Shown here piece after piece: positions 36,160-45,969 of a stretch of 64,000 nucleotides of DNA. Under the pieces are notes generated by a model. That model was not told where the DNA came from. It ran no database searches and saw nothing but the letters and a program-made list of their open reading frames with translations. The DNA is from Euryodendron excelsum. Lineage: Eukaryota > Streptophyta > Magnoliopsida > Ericales > Pentaphylacaceae. The translations under genes were made by a program, and so were the position numbers. Position 1 is the stretch's first letter. The number at the start of each line of letters is the position of its first letter. The stretch is taken from positions 20,660,501 through 20,724,500 of the forward strand of contig CM065389.1 of assembly GCA_033060915.1 (NCBI GenBank), written 5' to 3'.

Positions 36160-37060
36160 TGCTTTAACTATTTCCCTAAGGTGGGCAATCTCTTTGTCCT
36201 GTTGCTAGATCTCCCACTCAGTTGTTCGGAACGACAAGTTACTAGGAAGTCTGCCACTAGATGGTGACGGATTTTGGTTCCTTTGTTAATTCCTTAGTCG
36301 GTTTAGATTTGAAGCGTAGTGCGGAGCCCGTGCTAGGTCCTCATGTCTTCCCGGCCTGTTACCCCTAGGGAATTGCATCTTCGACCTGATGAAGTGTCCT
36401 CTAATAGTTCACGGCAGATTATAATCATGTCGTCTTGATTGGTGTGTGCCGTGATGACTACGGATATCATGATTGTCATCTAGTTCCCTACTAGTGGGAT
36501 CAACTCCTCCTCTGAGACAGCTGGTACTCATCATTGTGTAGACCTTCCCACAGATGGTGCCAATTGTAAATAAAATTTTTAGGAAGGTCTGGTTAAACAC
36601 TCAAAACTGAATTAATGAGCATGAACAATCTGCAAGAGAAAAAGATAATGAGAATGTCTCAACCCTCTTTGGGCTGAAAGCACTCCGATGATTAAGTTAG
36701 CAAGCTTAACCACAGTGAATCGAATAGAATATATGAATGCTGGAGCTCAAGTGAACGTACCTTACACCTTAATGGCATGGGGTATTTATAGTGCTTGGAA
36801 TGCTTTAGTCCCATAGGAAATTGGACTCTGTCTCCTCTTAGGAGTTAATCTCCTTTAGATAACTGCTTAGTGTCCTAATCCTTTTAGGAATGGACTCGCA
36901 TATACTTCACTAACTTGGTCTTTATCCGATCTGGGCTAATTTCACCTCAACTGGGGCCTTATCCTAATATTAGCAAATTTGGGCCTTTTATAGCCCAGGT
37001 CGGTAGTTTGTTTCCTGATGGGTCTGATACAATAATTTTGGGCCTTATTATTTTGACCCA
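35757..37060 (-). mobile_element. Ty3/gypsy 5' end, copy 2 (gag plus LTR)
   Basis: The LTR (36,565-37,060) begins TGTAAATAAAATTTTTAGG and ends TTGACCCA. It matches 445-1,044 at many blocks. To its left are a primer-like site (GATGGTGCCA, 36,553-36,562) and a gag frame on the minus strand. The element is cut at 35,757, where the LARD LTR begins. The remaining gag, all of pol and the 3' LTR are absent from the window. Confidence 0.75.
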
Positions 37061-37696
37061 CTACTATTTTCACTTTTATTTTCATTCTTTGGCCTAAAGT
37101 TACACTTGATACAAGGGAATTGAATGGAATGATATGAGCATTCTCATATTTTGTTGGAATGATAATTTCTCTTTCAAGAGTAGAAATTATCATTCCATTC
37201 CCTCATAATCAAAATATAAAACACTACTACTCACCATGCTACTGCTACCAACCACCACGCACCCACTGCCATTTCCACCACCCACTGCCCACCACCCCCA
37301 CCCACTACCACAAGCATCTTCCACAGCTGTTGCCACCATTCACCATCGCTAGATGCCACCCACCGCCCACACCCATCACCACCACCACTACCAACATCAC
37401 TTGCCCCACTACCACCATTACACCAACCACCACAATGGCATTACCAAATGCACAATGATATATAATAAGTCACATTAGTACTTATAATATTCTAAGTTAC
37501 AAATTATATAAGTATATTATGTTGAATTTTAACATCATTAATTAGTCTTACCAAACAACAGAACGAGAACAATTATTTTATTCCCACTAGACAAACAAGA
37601 AAAGGAATAAGATATTCTCATTACCATTATGTTTCATTTTCTACTACCAAATATAGTCTAAAAAGAGTTTTAATTCTCCTTTTTCACCTAAGCAAC
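37061..37696. other. Unassigned stretch with hairpin and CAC-rich repeat
   Basis: A 15-bp perfect stem occurs near 37,156-37,196 (GGAATGATAATTTCT ... AGAAATTATCATTCC). This is followed by a (CCA/CAC)-rich simple-sequence tract at 37,230-37,440. The 99-codon open frame over the tract (37,159-37,458) is low complexity and not a gene. GAATAAGATATTCTCATTACC near 37,605 may be the other end of a small element. Confidence 0.5.
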
Positions 37697-37704
37697 CCTT
37701 GGGT
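37697..37704. other. hAT target-site duplication CCTTGGGT (left)
   Basis: CCTTGGGT directly precedes the terminal inverted repeat and is repeated exactly at 41,542-41,549. Eight bases is the hallmark length for hAT elements. Confidence 0.93.
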
Positions 37705-37815
37705 TAGAGGTGTAAAGTGGGCCGAGTCGGCCCGGCACGACACGCCACATCATTGACACTATATAGCACGGCCCACCAAGTGGTCCGAGTTAGGCTTAGT
37801 ATTCAGAGACACGGG

Positions 37816-40117
37816 TGTTAGCCCAAGTAAGCAACCTAAGAGGGGGGATGAATTGGATTTTATAGAATTTATATCAAACAATGCAACTAAAAATAATTTA
37901 AGTAATGTAGCAGTAAGCAATCAAACTAATAACCCAAGCAAACAAATAATATAATGTAATGCAAGCAAGTATTATAAGCAAGGAAGAAAAATAGAGCAAG
38001 AAATGAACAACACCATATTTACAGAGGTTCGACCAACCTTGCCTACGTCCTGTCTTCCTCGATCCTCTCGAAGGTATTCCACTATGTAAATATCCTTACA
38101 CAGTTGCTGGTTTTGCTCTAAGTGCCCAGCTCACTCTTACAAGAGCTCTTCCCCAAGCTCTCAAAACCCAAGAGATTTGGTCCAAGCTTCTCTCAAACAT
38201 ACAAGTGATTTTGTCCAAGCTTCACTCAAACTTACAAGTGATTTTGTCCAAGCTTCACTCAAACTTACAAGTGTTTTTCCCAAGCTACACTCAAACTCAC
38301 AAGTGTTTTTCTCAAGAACACTCAAACTCACAAGTTTACAAACCAACCCAATAATAGATGAAGGTTGTACAATGAATAACACTCTCTCAAAGAGTAGATA
38401 AACAAATTTTCAACTCACTCAAGAACCCCCCAAATGAATAAAAACAGAGTATATGATGTAAGAGATGAAATCTCACTTTGTAGCACTTAATCTTGTGTTC
38501 TTCTTCTATAGATATATGTGTTAGGGATCTTGTATATATAGCCTTGAATCTATTTTAGCCGTTGGAGAAGTATGGGAGTGGTTTTGGTTACAGATCGCAC
38601 CATTACTCCTGTCAGAAAATATAGTTGTTGCTGTCGGGAGTCGACTCATTTGCTATAAGAGTCGACTCTTTTTGTGTTTCAGCAGATTTTTCAAGGCTCT
38701 GTCCAAATGAGTCAACTCTTTTGTGCCAGGGGTTGACTCTTTTTGTCTGAGACTGCAAAATCAACTCTCTGTTTGAATGAGTCGACTCTTTTAGAGTGAA
38801 GGGTCGACTCTTTTGATATTCCATCAGATTTTCAGCCTCTGTTTGAATAAGTCAACTTTTTTTAGGAAAATCCTTAACTTTTGCAATACTTCTTCAATCT
38901 TCTTCAATATCTTCAAGCTCTTCAAGGATCATCCAACTAAGGTTTCTAAGGCTTGAAAAGACTTCTTTAAAGCATGTTACTTTAAGAACATCTTCAACTC
39001 TTCAAGATGAAATCAATTCACTTTTGATTACATTTAGAGTTCTTCAATCAGTATCACTTCTTCCATTGATCTAAGTCTTCTTCAAAATCTTCAAGAGAGC
39101 TTCCAAGACTTGAGATCTCTTTTCTTCAATTGATCTTTCATGTTTATTTGAACTTATTCAATTTCTTTGCTTAATCTTCATCAATTTGATTTCTTCTATA
39201 ATTTCTTCCATCTATTCAAGTCTTCAACATAATCTTCAATGAAGCTTCCAACTCTTATAATTTCTTATCAATACTTTCAAGACATCTTCAAAACTTCTAA
39301 GAAAGCTTCTATATCTTTAAGTGAGTCTCTTCTTCTTCCATTCTTGTAAGGCATCTTCAAATCTTCAAAGTGAGCTTACATGTCATGTAAGAGTCGTCTA
39401 AATGAGGTTGCAACTATAAGATTGCTGAATGTGTCAACTCATCATACTCATTGTCTCCATTGTTTCTTGACAAGCTTCTCACCACAAGTACTTCAATATC
39501 TTCAATGTGACAAGTTCTCCATTGTTACTTGACAAGCTTCAACTTATTGCTCCCCCTTTCTTTTATGCTTTATGCCTCAATGTATTTTCCATATTTAGAG
39601 CAAAACAATCAAACAATTTAGAAGTTCATAGCATACATGATGTTTTAGTGGACTTGATATGGCCATGAGGATCGAGGGTCTTCATAGTGAAGTGTAAACC
39701 ATATTTGTATGGTGCCAGCTCTTCGATCTTCAAGTCTACTTGAAATCCTTTGTTGTATTTGCACTTCTATTTGTACTTTAGTCTTCAAAAATTGATTCCT
39801 TGTCAACTTAAATACTTTTCAAATAATCTTGCTTGAATACTTTGCTTCTTTGAATAACATCTTGAATCATCGTAAGATCTTCAGTCATTTGCATCCTTCT
39901 TTTCAATACTTATTGAACTCCTTAAGCATATTCAATCTCTTCAAGAATAAGATTGCCTAAGTAATCTTCTTGTTTAATACTCAACCGATCAATTCAGTTA
40001 TTTTCTTGTTATCAAATGATTATAATCTAACGTTCACACTTAATTGAAATCATTAGATAACAACCATATGATTTTGTTATCATTAAAATTAACATGGGGA
40101 TCAACTTTGAGTCAACA
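37816..40117 (-). mobile_element. Ty1-copia-like solo LTR nested in the hAT element
   Basis: The plus strand starts TGTTAGCCCAAGTAAGCAAC and then CTAAGAGGGGGGATGAATTGG. This is the inverse of the end of the solo LTR at 9,208-10,709 (CACCCCTCCTTTTGGGTTGCC..CCAACA), and the far end reads GAGTCAACA. The LTR is therefore on the minus strand, with a TATA-like CTATATATAC read leftward from about 38,540. It is 2.3 kb, with internal 33-bp repeats and many GAGTCGACTCTTTT blocks. A target duplication is not clear (ACGGG against ACATA). No coding sequence. Confidence 0.65.
38183..38340. repeat. About 33-bp tandem repeat, five units
   Basis: Units of the form CAAGCTTCACTCAAACTTAC followed by AAGTGATTTTGTC repeat about five times with growing divergence to the right. 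The overlapping open frames on both strands (38,161-38,401) are products of the repeat. Confidence 0.88.
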
Positions 40118-40740
40118 ACATACACGTGCATAGCACGAGCATGGCTAACAGCTAGTTTTTTTTAAAAGTATCCCTAAATGTCAAAATTACCCCTCCCAAC
40201 AACTATGTAATAGCTAGTTTTAAGAATAATTTTGTAAATTGACTTATTCAATTTTTTCTATAATACTCACTCCTACTTCATTTTTTTTTTACAAAATTAT
40301 TCACTTCCTCTACAATCTGTACAATTTTTCTCTCTACAAATACAAACTACTCACTTTCTGTTTATATTGTTTACACTTAACCATTTTTTTTTACAATATT
40401 ACTGCAAGTCAAGCAACCTGCAAATTTGATTGAGGTATCATTATTATATTTATATTATTATTATTATCTTATTCTAATTTTATTGTTGTTATACTAATTG
40501 TATTATATTTATATTATTATTTTGTCATTCGAATTTTATTTTTAATTATATTATTTTATTTTATTATAAATATGGACCCTGTGATGTTACGAGTTTATAG
40601 ACCACCCAACATATGAATCTAAATATGCAAATAATAGATGGGCTTCTTCTTCTTCAAGTACTATGAATGTTAGTAGTAATCCATCTGGGGCTTGAATTGC
40701 CACCAAGGAAAACTCCATTATAAGTTCTTCTTAACATACT

Positions 40741-41013
40741 GAACTTTATAGATATCTAGAGACTAATTTTATAGATTTTCTTACTGTCGAAAAGGTAAAA
40801 AATTTTGATATTTTGACATGGTGGAAAACACATAAAAGGAATTTTTCTGAACTTTCTATCATAGTACGTGACCTACTAACTGTTCCGATGTCTACAATAG
40901 TATGGGAGTCTACTTTTAGTGCAGGTAATAGGCAATTGGATGAGAAAAGAAGTAGACTAACTCCAAAAATCTTAGAATGCATTTAGTGTTTGAAAGATTG
41001 GGATGATGCAAGT
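40741..41013 (+). pseudogene. hAT transposase C-terminal dimerisation domain (relic)
   Basis: The frame reads FDILTWWKTHKRNFSELS, IIVRDLLTVPMSTIVWES, TFSAGNRQLDEKRSRL and TPKILECI. It then has a TAG stop (40,984-40,986) and continues CLKDWDDAS. This is the conserved hAT C-terminal region (L..WW......P.L....RD.L..P.ST...ES.FS.G.R.LD..RS.L.P......C..DW). An upstream stop at about 40,731 closes the frame, and the zinc finger and catalytic core are missing. The element needed a transposase supplied from elsewhere. Confidence 0.88.
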
Positions 41014-41541
41014 CTTAGTGCCCAAAATTTGACAAATTGCAGATTTTCAAAACTTAGATAGAGCATAATCAAATGAATAATGAAAAATATGTTCTACTTA
41101 TTTTGTATATATATTCTATTAGTGAACTACAATGTATTTCAAATTCTATTTGCACTATAATTTTTTACACATTGTAATTTGCATTTTATATCTATTCATT
41201 CTATTTAATATTTGTAAATAGATTCCATCATAAATAAAAGTTTATTTCATTTGTTTTGTTAAAGTTTTAAATGTATATGAGTTCAATATTGGTAAAAAAA
41301 AAAATTTAACATGCAGAGAAGCACAACACAAGCACGGGCACCACCCAAGCACGAGCATAGCACAACACAAGTAAGAGCACGAGCAAGAACAATGTTGTGT
41401 CAGGCCTAGCATTTTTCTTCATGGGCTGGCACGAGCACAACATGACTGTTAAATGGGCCAGCACAAGCACAAGCACAGCATGAAGCACACCACGTGGCAT
41501 GCATGCCGGCCCGGCGCAACCTAGCCCACTTTACACCTCTA

Positions 41542-41549
41542 CCTTGGGT
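41542..41549. other. hAT target-site duplication CCTTGGGT (right)
   Basis: Exact copy of 37,697-37,704, directly after the right terminal inverted repeat. Confidence 0.93.
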
Positions 41550-44099
41550 CCTAGATTATTGTTTAGCTTTATCAACGACAAACTTCTTGAAGTAAATGCA
41601 TTTTTTTGTATTAAATAGAAGTAAGTATTTTAAAAATGAAGCCAACTCAGAGTAAAATATTTTAAATGCCACAAAAAATATTTCAAGCTGAAGATACCAC
41701 AGCATCCAATAAAAAGCCTAAACATATTAAAGGTCGTTCTACGATTGAAAATTGTTCTAGGAAAATGTAGGCCTGAATGCCATATTTGTTACATATATTA
41801 TCTTTTCTCCTACTCTATTGGGAAAGCGCTTTAGAGCTGTTTGGAATTAAAATCCAATCTCAAAAACTCATCCAGCTCAACTCACCGTTCTCACCTTCGA
41901 AGTAGCAAGTCGAGATCGTCATTACCCTCGAACCTGTAACCCCAGCTTGATAGAGTAGATTTGAGGAAACTGGGACGTTGAGTTAGCAAAATGGCACCAT
42001 TCTCATCCGAGTCATGGTCAAAGTAGGAGAGGATCGGCTAGCCCTTGGGGGCGATGCACTTCCATCGTTGCATGACCAATTTCGGTCTCACGGTTTGGCG
42101 GATTTTTTTGACCTTCGTCATGGTGAAGGCCATTAGAGCTCTACAGTAGGAGTAGAGAGAGTAAAGAGAGAAAGCCCTGCAAGCATTTATAGAATTAAAA
42201 TAGGAGGAGGGTCAGACTTACAAAAGGGATGGAAGAGATAAACCGTTTTCATTAGCGACATTGTCGCAGAACCAAAAGAGCAAAAGGCTCAAAAATAAGC
42301 TAGTGCCAACTTGATATCAACACAATAGTTTGTTCCTGAAAGTGGCATGACTACACTACGTGTACAATTTAATGAGGTGGGACAAGGGAATAGTGTAATA
42401 GTATTGCATAAACTTCCTGTTCAATATATATATTCTTATAAGTGGCAAGATTAAGAAAGAAAAGAGAATATGTTTTGTATGTTTTTATGCATGGGTAGTG
42501 TTGCTTGTTTCTCTTGCAGAGAAAGTAAGGTGTGTGTGTGTGTGTGTTTTTTTTTTTCTTTCATAAAAAGTTATGAAAGTAAGGTGTGTGTTGTTGATTT
42601 TTCTTTTTTCTTTTTTTTTTTGTCTCCATAAAATATGATGTTTGTTTTTGTCAAAAACTCTACCAAGAGCCATTCATTTCATCCCACGGTTGGTTGCCCA
42701 AGAAAACGCAAAATAAGGAATTCTTGTATTAAGGAGAAAATATCTCTCTCTCCTTGAAGGCTGATAGATAAAATGAAAGTGTTCTTTAACTTGAAAGCAG
42801 TGAATCTTCTATATCTGTCTTTCAAGTATTTGTAAAAAGTCTCAAGAAGACTGCACTCCACTTCATCCCCCTATTTCATGAAGCTATGGTGGCTTGAAGT
42901 AGTTCAACTCATTGGAAGTGTTATTGAGGATTCAATGAAAGGCCAAATACTCATAAACAAGCTTGTGGACTCGAAGATGTACATGGTATAGATTCAAGCC
43001 TAGTATTGAGGATTCAACAAATGTAAAGAGTTGTAAACTCTCTTGTACCATTTGTTCATATTATAGTGCTAGTTGGAGCTAGGCTAGGCCCCGTGATTTT
43101 CTTCCGCAAGAGTTTCTACGCTAAAATTGCTTGAGTCTTGTCTATTACTTGTGATGTTGTGTGTGATTCGATTTAGTTTCTCTATTGCTTGCACTAGAAT
43201 GAAAAATGAGTAGAAACCTATTCACCCCCTCTCTAGATACACATATGATGCTTTAAGTCCTTCTACAAGAACACTTGTTTTCTCAAGACCAAGGAAATTA
43301 AGAACCAATCCCTAGTGTTAGATCTACAACCTTTGTTGATAAAGGATGAATGTATAAAAAAGCAAATGAATAAATGTACATAGGGATGAAGATAATACAG
43401 GACAAAATCATGTAATCCGACAGACAAATTCATTGGATAAAAATTGTCAAAGTGAAACTTGGTGATTGGTAAAAATATCTAAGAGTATACTAGTACATTT
43501 AAAAACATAATATTTTGCTTTCTCTCCAATGTCCTAAATGGATTTCAATACTCCGTTGTTGCAAACTTAGGTAATAATTCTTGTCAATCATGGATAATAT
43601 GTGATTCTTTTCCAAATTTTTATTGGCCTTTAGAGACAAATATTGCTTAAATGAATGAAAGAAATGAAAATATTGTGATTCATGACAAAAAGTTGGATAT
43701 TACTATCATGTACCCATCATGATAAACGGGTAGGTTTTTGTAATGATTATAACGTGATTGCATATGCTACAAACTAATTTTGTCTTCAGCAATTTTTTGC
43801 TAATTGATTTGATTACTTTTTCCTAGCCAGACCCATTGATCAAGCTATTTTGTCTAATCCAATTCTATCTTCTATAATCTATACAATGTGATCACTTTTT
43901 AGGAAAGAGAAATTATTATAGCATACGACGACTTATTTTTTTTCATTTTTTATTTTATGCTCTTGCTACAAGGTGGCCGACTACTCTTTGAAATTTGTAC
44001 ATGTCAACCATGCACATGAGTCATGTAAATTTTACATATTACATAAATAATGACTGAGCACAAAGAGACCCTCTTCACATATTTGTGAAAATACAAAAC
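41550..44099. other. Unassigned stretch with possible ORF and LTR relics
   Basis: On the minus strand a frame opens at 42,131-42,133 (MAFTMTKVKKIRQTVRPKLV) with Lys/Arg-rich sequence. It hits one TAG after about 31 codons, then stays open to about 41,885. The start is vaguely like SAUR-type auxin proteins but the rest is not, so I do not name it. (TG)n lies at 42,531-42,547. At 42,660-43,240 the ending ACCTATTCACCCCCTCTCTAG resembles a copia LTR end without a clear start. The rest is AT-rich and empty. Confidence 0.3.
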
Positions 44100-44289
44100 G
44101 GGTGTTTGGACAGATAGTTTATAAGCCATAAACTATAAATTAGTTTTAAAAAATCACTTTTTAAAATTGCTTTTCCAAGCTTAAATTAATTATATAAAAA
44201 CTATTTGTTTTAGTATGTAGCCAAACACAGTTGAAAAAAATCATAAATTTAAGCCATAAGGAGTTAAAAAAGTCACATTCAAACACCCC
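44100..44289. mobile_element. Small MITE-like element with GGGTGTTTGG ends
   Basis: It begins GGGTGTTTGGACAG and ends ACATTCAAACACCCC, giving an inverted repeat of about 9-10 bp. Internal inverted blocks (TATAAGCCATAAAC, TTTAAGCCATAAGG) add pairing. It is 190 bp and non-coding. No target duplication could be confirmed. Confidence 0.5.
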
Positions 44290-44603
44290 AACATATACAA
44301 AGTGGTAAGAATTTTACAACAATAATAATTGTTTGTGAAAAATTGAAATGTCATGTACTTTTTTTATCTAGACAAACACTAAAAAATACATAAACTAAAT
44401 AAATTCAGTTAATCATATTTAAAAATAAATAAATTTAATGAAACGAATATATTACTCAAATAATTATTTTTTATTTATTAATTTTTAAAGGAATATTTTT
44501 TTTAATCACAACTTAAAAGGCATTTAGCTACGTGTGGCTATCATATATTATATATATTATAGATGTTTATATATATATAAATATGAATTATTGTATGTAC
44601 TAT

Positions 44604-45721
44604 AGTTATTTAAACACTTCAACTTTTTAAAAAAAAAAAAGCTTACGTGGTTTAATATTTTAAAATAAGTTATAAAAATTAAAAATTAATTATACTTTGG
44701 CCCTCTCAACTATGACTTAGTTTTACTTACTACGTTAAACTAAAAGTTACTATATTGTACCTCTGAAATATGAGAATTTAAGTTTATATGAACTAGCAAA
44801 AAGGTCAAATTGAACACTTGTATTTGATACAATATAAATTTTTTTGGGAGACTTACACTTTACTCCATTATGATTTGAACCAAAATTAGATTATCTCCTT
44901 GTGGTTTAGACTTATCTGCAAAGCGCATGGTAACTGTTAGATTTAATAAAAATACTGTTATAGGAGTATTTTTGTCATTTTGTATCTACAAACTAGAACA
45001 TCAAAAAGACAATTTTGGCCCTTTTATGCCAAATAAAGAGTTGTTTTTTGAGAAATTTTTTTATTATTTTATCAAATTGTCTTTTTAATATTTTAATTTA
45101 GAGAGATTAGACAAAAGTAACCCCATGACAAAAATTTTATTAAATCTAACAATTTTCATTCATTTTACATTTAAGCTCAAAGCACAGGGGTCATGTGTTC
45201 ACTTTTAGACCACAATAAAATTATTTAATTTTCACTCAAATCACAAGATGTAAAGTGTAATTACCCTAATTTTTTTTGTCCAAGGTAAACAAATACTCAA
45301 TTTAAAAAATCTCCTCGATATTGTAGAGCTAATAATTTGTAATCCACAAAAGTAATATTTTGTGGATCATTTTGGCTTTTTTTAGGCATTTTGAGATGAT
45401 CTATAACATTTTATAGTCATAAAATTATTTTTTTCTCTTTGCTTTAAAAATTAGTATAAAATTTTGACATAAATACCTAATTTTAAATTTTCTGATGGTA
45501 AATAAGTAATTATTTCAATTGAATGGGAGTAAAATAATATTATGTTATTACTTACAGAGCCAAAGTATAATTAATATTTAATTTACTTACTTATTTTAAA
45601 AAGTTAAACTGCATTGACTTCATATTAAATTTCAAAGGCTTAAATAAAAAAATTCAAAATTCATAAATAATATTAAAATTAAATAAAGTTGGAGCCTCGA
45701 GGATAAAATAATTGTTTATCC
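44604..45721. mobile_element. Long-TIR non-autonomous DNA transposon, copy 2, with nested element
   Basis: Read in reverse, the right arm (45,721 leftward) gives GGATAAACAATTATTTTATC, TTTATTTAAGCCTTTGAAAT, TATTAATTATACTTTGG and GCAAAGAGAAAAAAATAATTT. It is collinear with copy 1 at 1,608-2,361. The left arm (TTTAATATTTTAAAATAAG, AATTATACTTTGGCCCTCTC) is its inverted partner. The left boundary is decayed and approximate. A second element (44,846-45,267) is inserted between the arms. The right end lies only about 230 bp before the MPS1-type start codon. Confidence 0.6.
44846..45267. mobile_element. Mutator-like MITE nested in the long-TIR element
   Basis: It begins GGGAGACTTACACTTTAC and ends GTAAAGTGTAATTACCCT. 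Reversed, the end reads AGGGTAATTACACTTTAC, so about 18 bp form inverted ends, and similarity continues through GATTTGA and TTGTGGT.TA. Both sides carry the 9-bp repeat AATTTTTTT (44,837-44,845 and 45,268-45,276). Nine bases suits a Mutator-like element, though the repeat is T-rich. Confidence 0.6.
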
Positions 45722-45898
45722 AAAAAAAAAACCTACATCTTGGTAATGGGTCATTGGTGTAACGAGTCGACCCGGCCCAGTAACAGTGAAAGAGCATTCC
45801 AGCGCCAATAAGCTGTTCAAATTCTCTCCCTCTAGGATTCTCTTCCGCAGTTTCCTATGGATCATCATCAAGCTCTGATCTTCTCCATTTGAAGCTCT

Positions 45899-45920
45899 CT
45901 CTCTCTCTCTCTCTCTCTCC
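45899..45920. repeat. (CT)n tract in the MPS1 5' leader
   Basis: A perfect CT dinucleotide run lies about 30-55 bp before the start codon. Such pyrimidine tracts are common in plant 5' UTRs and core promoters. No TATA box is obvious upstream. Confidence 0.7.
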
Positions 45921-45933
45921 AATTCTTTCTGAG

Positions 45934-45969
45934 ATGCCTCTGAGATCTTTCGATGGACGGGGAGGCTAA
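45934..45969 (+). other. Short uORF overlapping the MPS1 start codon
   Basis: ATG at 45,934 opens an 11-codon frame ([11 protein letters not shown]) that ends with TAA at 45,967-45,969. It is out of frame with the main ATG at 45,953, which it overlaps. If the transcript begins upstream of it, this small frame could lower initiation at the main start. Confidence 0.45.

Larger units (their letters stand above)
37705..41541 (+). mobile_element. hAT transposon with transposase relic and nested solo LTR
   Basis: The termini are TAGAGGTGTAAAGTGGGC (37,705-37,722) and the exact inverse GCCCACTTTACACCTCTA (41,524-41,541), flanked by a perfect 8-bp duplication. Next to both ends are GC-rich blocks (CGGCCCGGCACGACACG; CCGGCCCGGCGCAACC) and many CACGAGCA subterminal repeats (41,320-41,500). 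This is typical of plant hAT ends. A transposase C-terminal fragment lies at 40,741-41,013 on the plus strand. Most of the element (37,816-40,117) is a later solo LTR insertion, leaving about 1.5 kb of hAT sequence, so it is an internally deleted, non-autonomous copy. Confidence 0.9.

Noticed and set aside
37159..37458. 99-codon Thr/Pro/His-rich open frame
   Set aside because: Produced by a CAC/CCA simple-sequence tract, without complexity or recognisable domain.
41885..42133. SAUR-type auxin-responsive gene
   Set aside because: Only the first Lys/Arg-rich residues look similar. The conserved core expected after it is not present.
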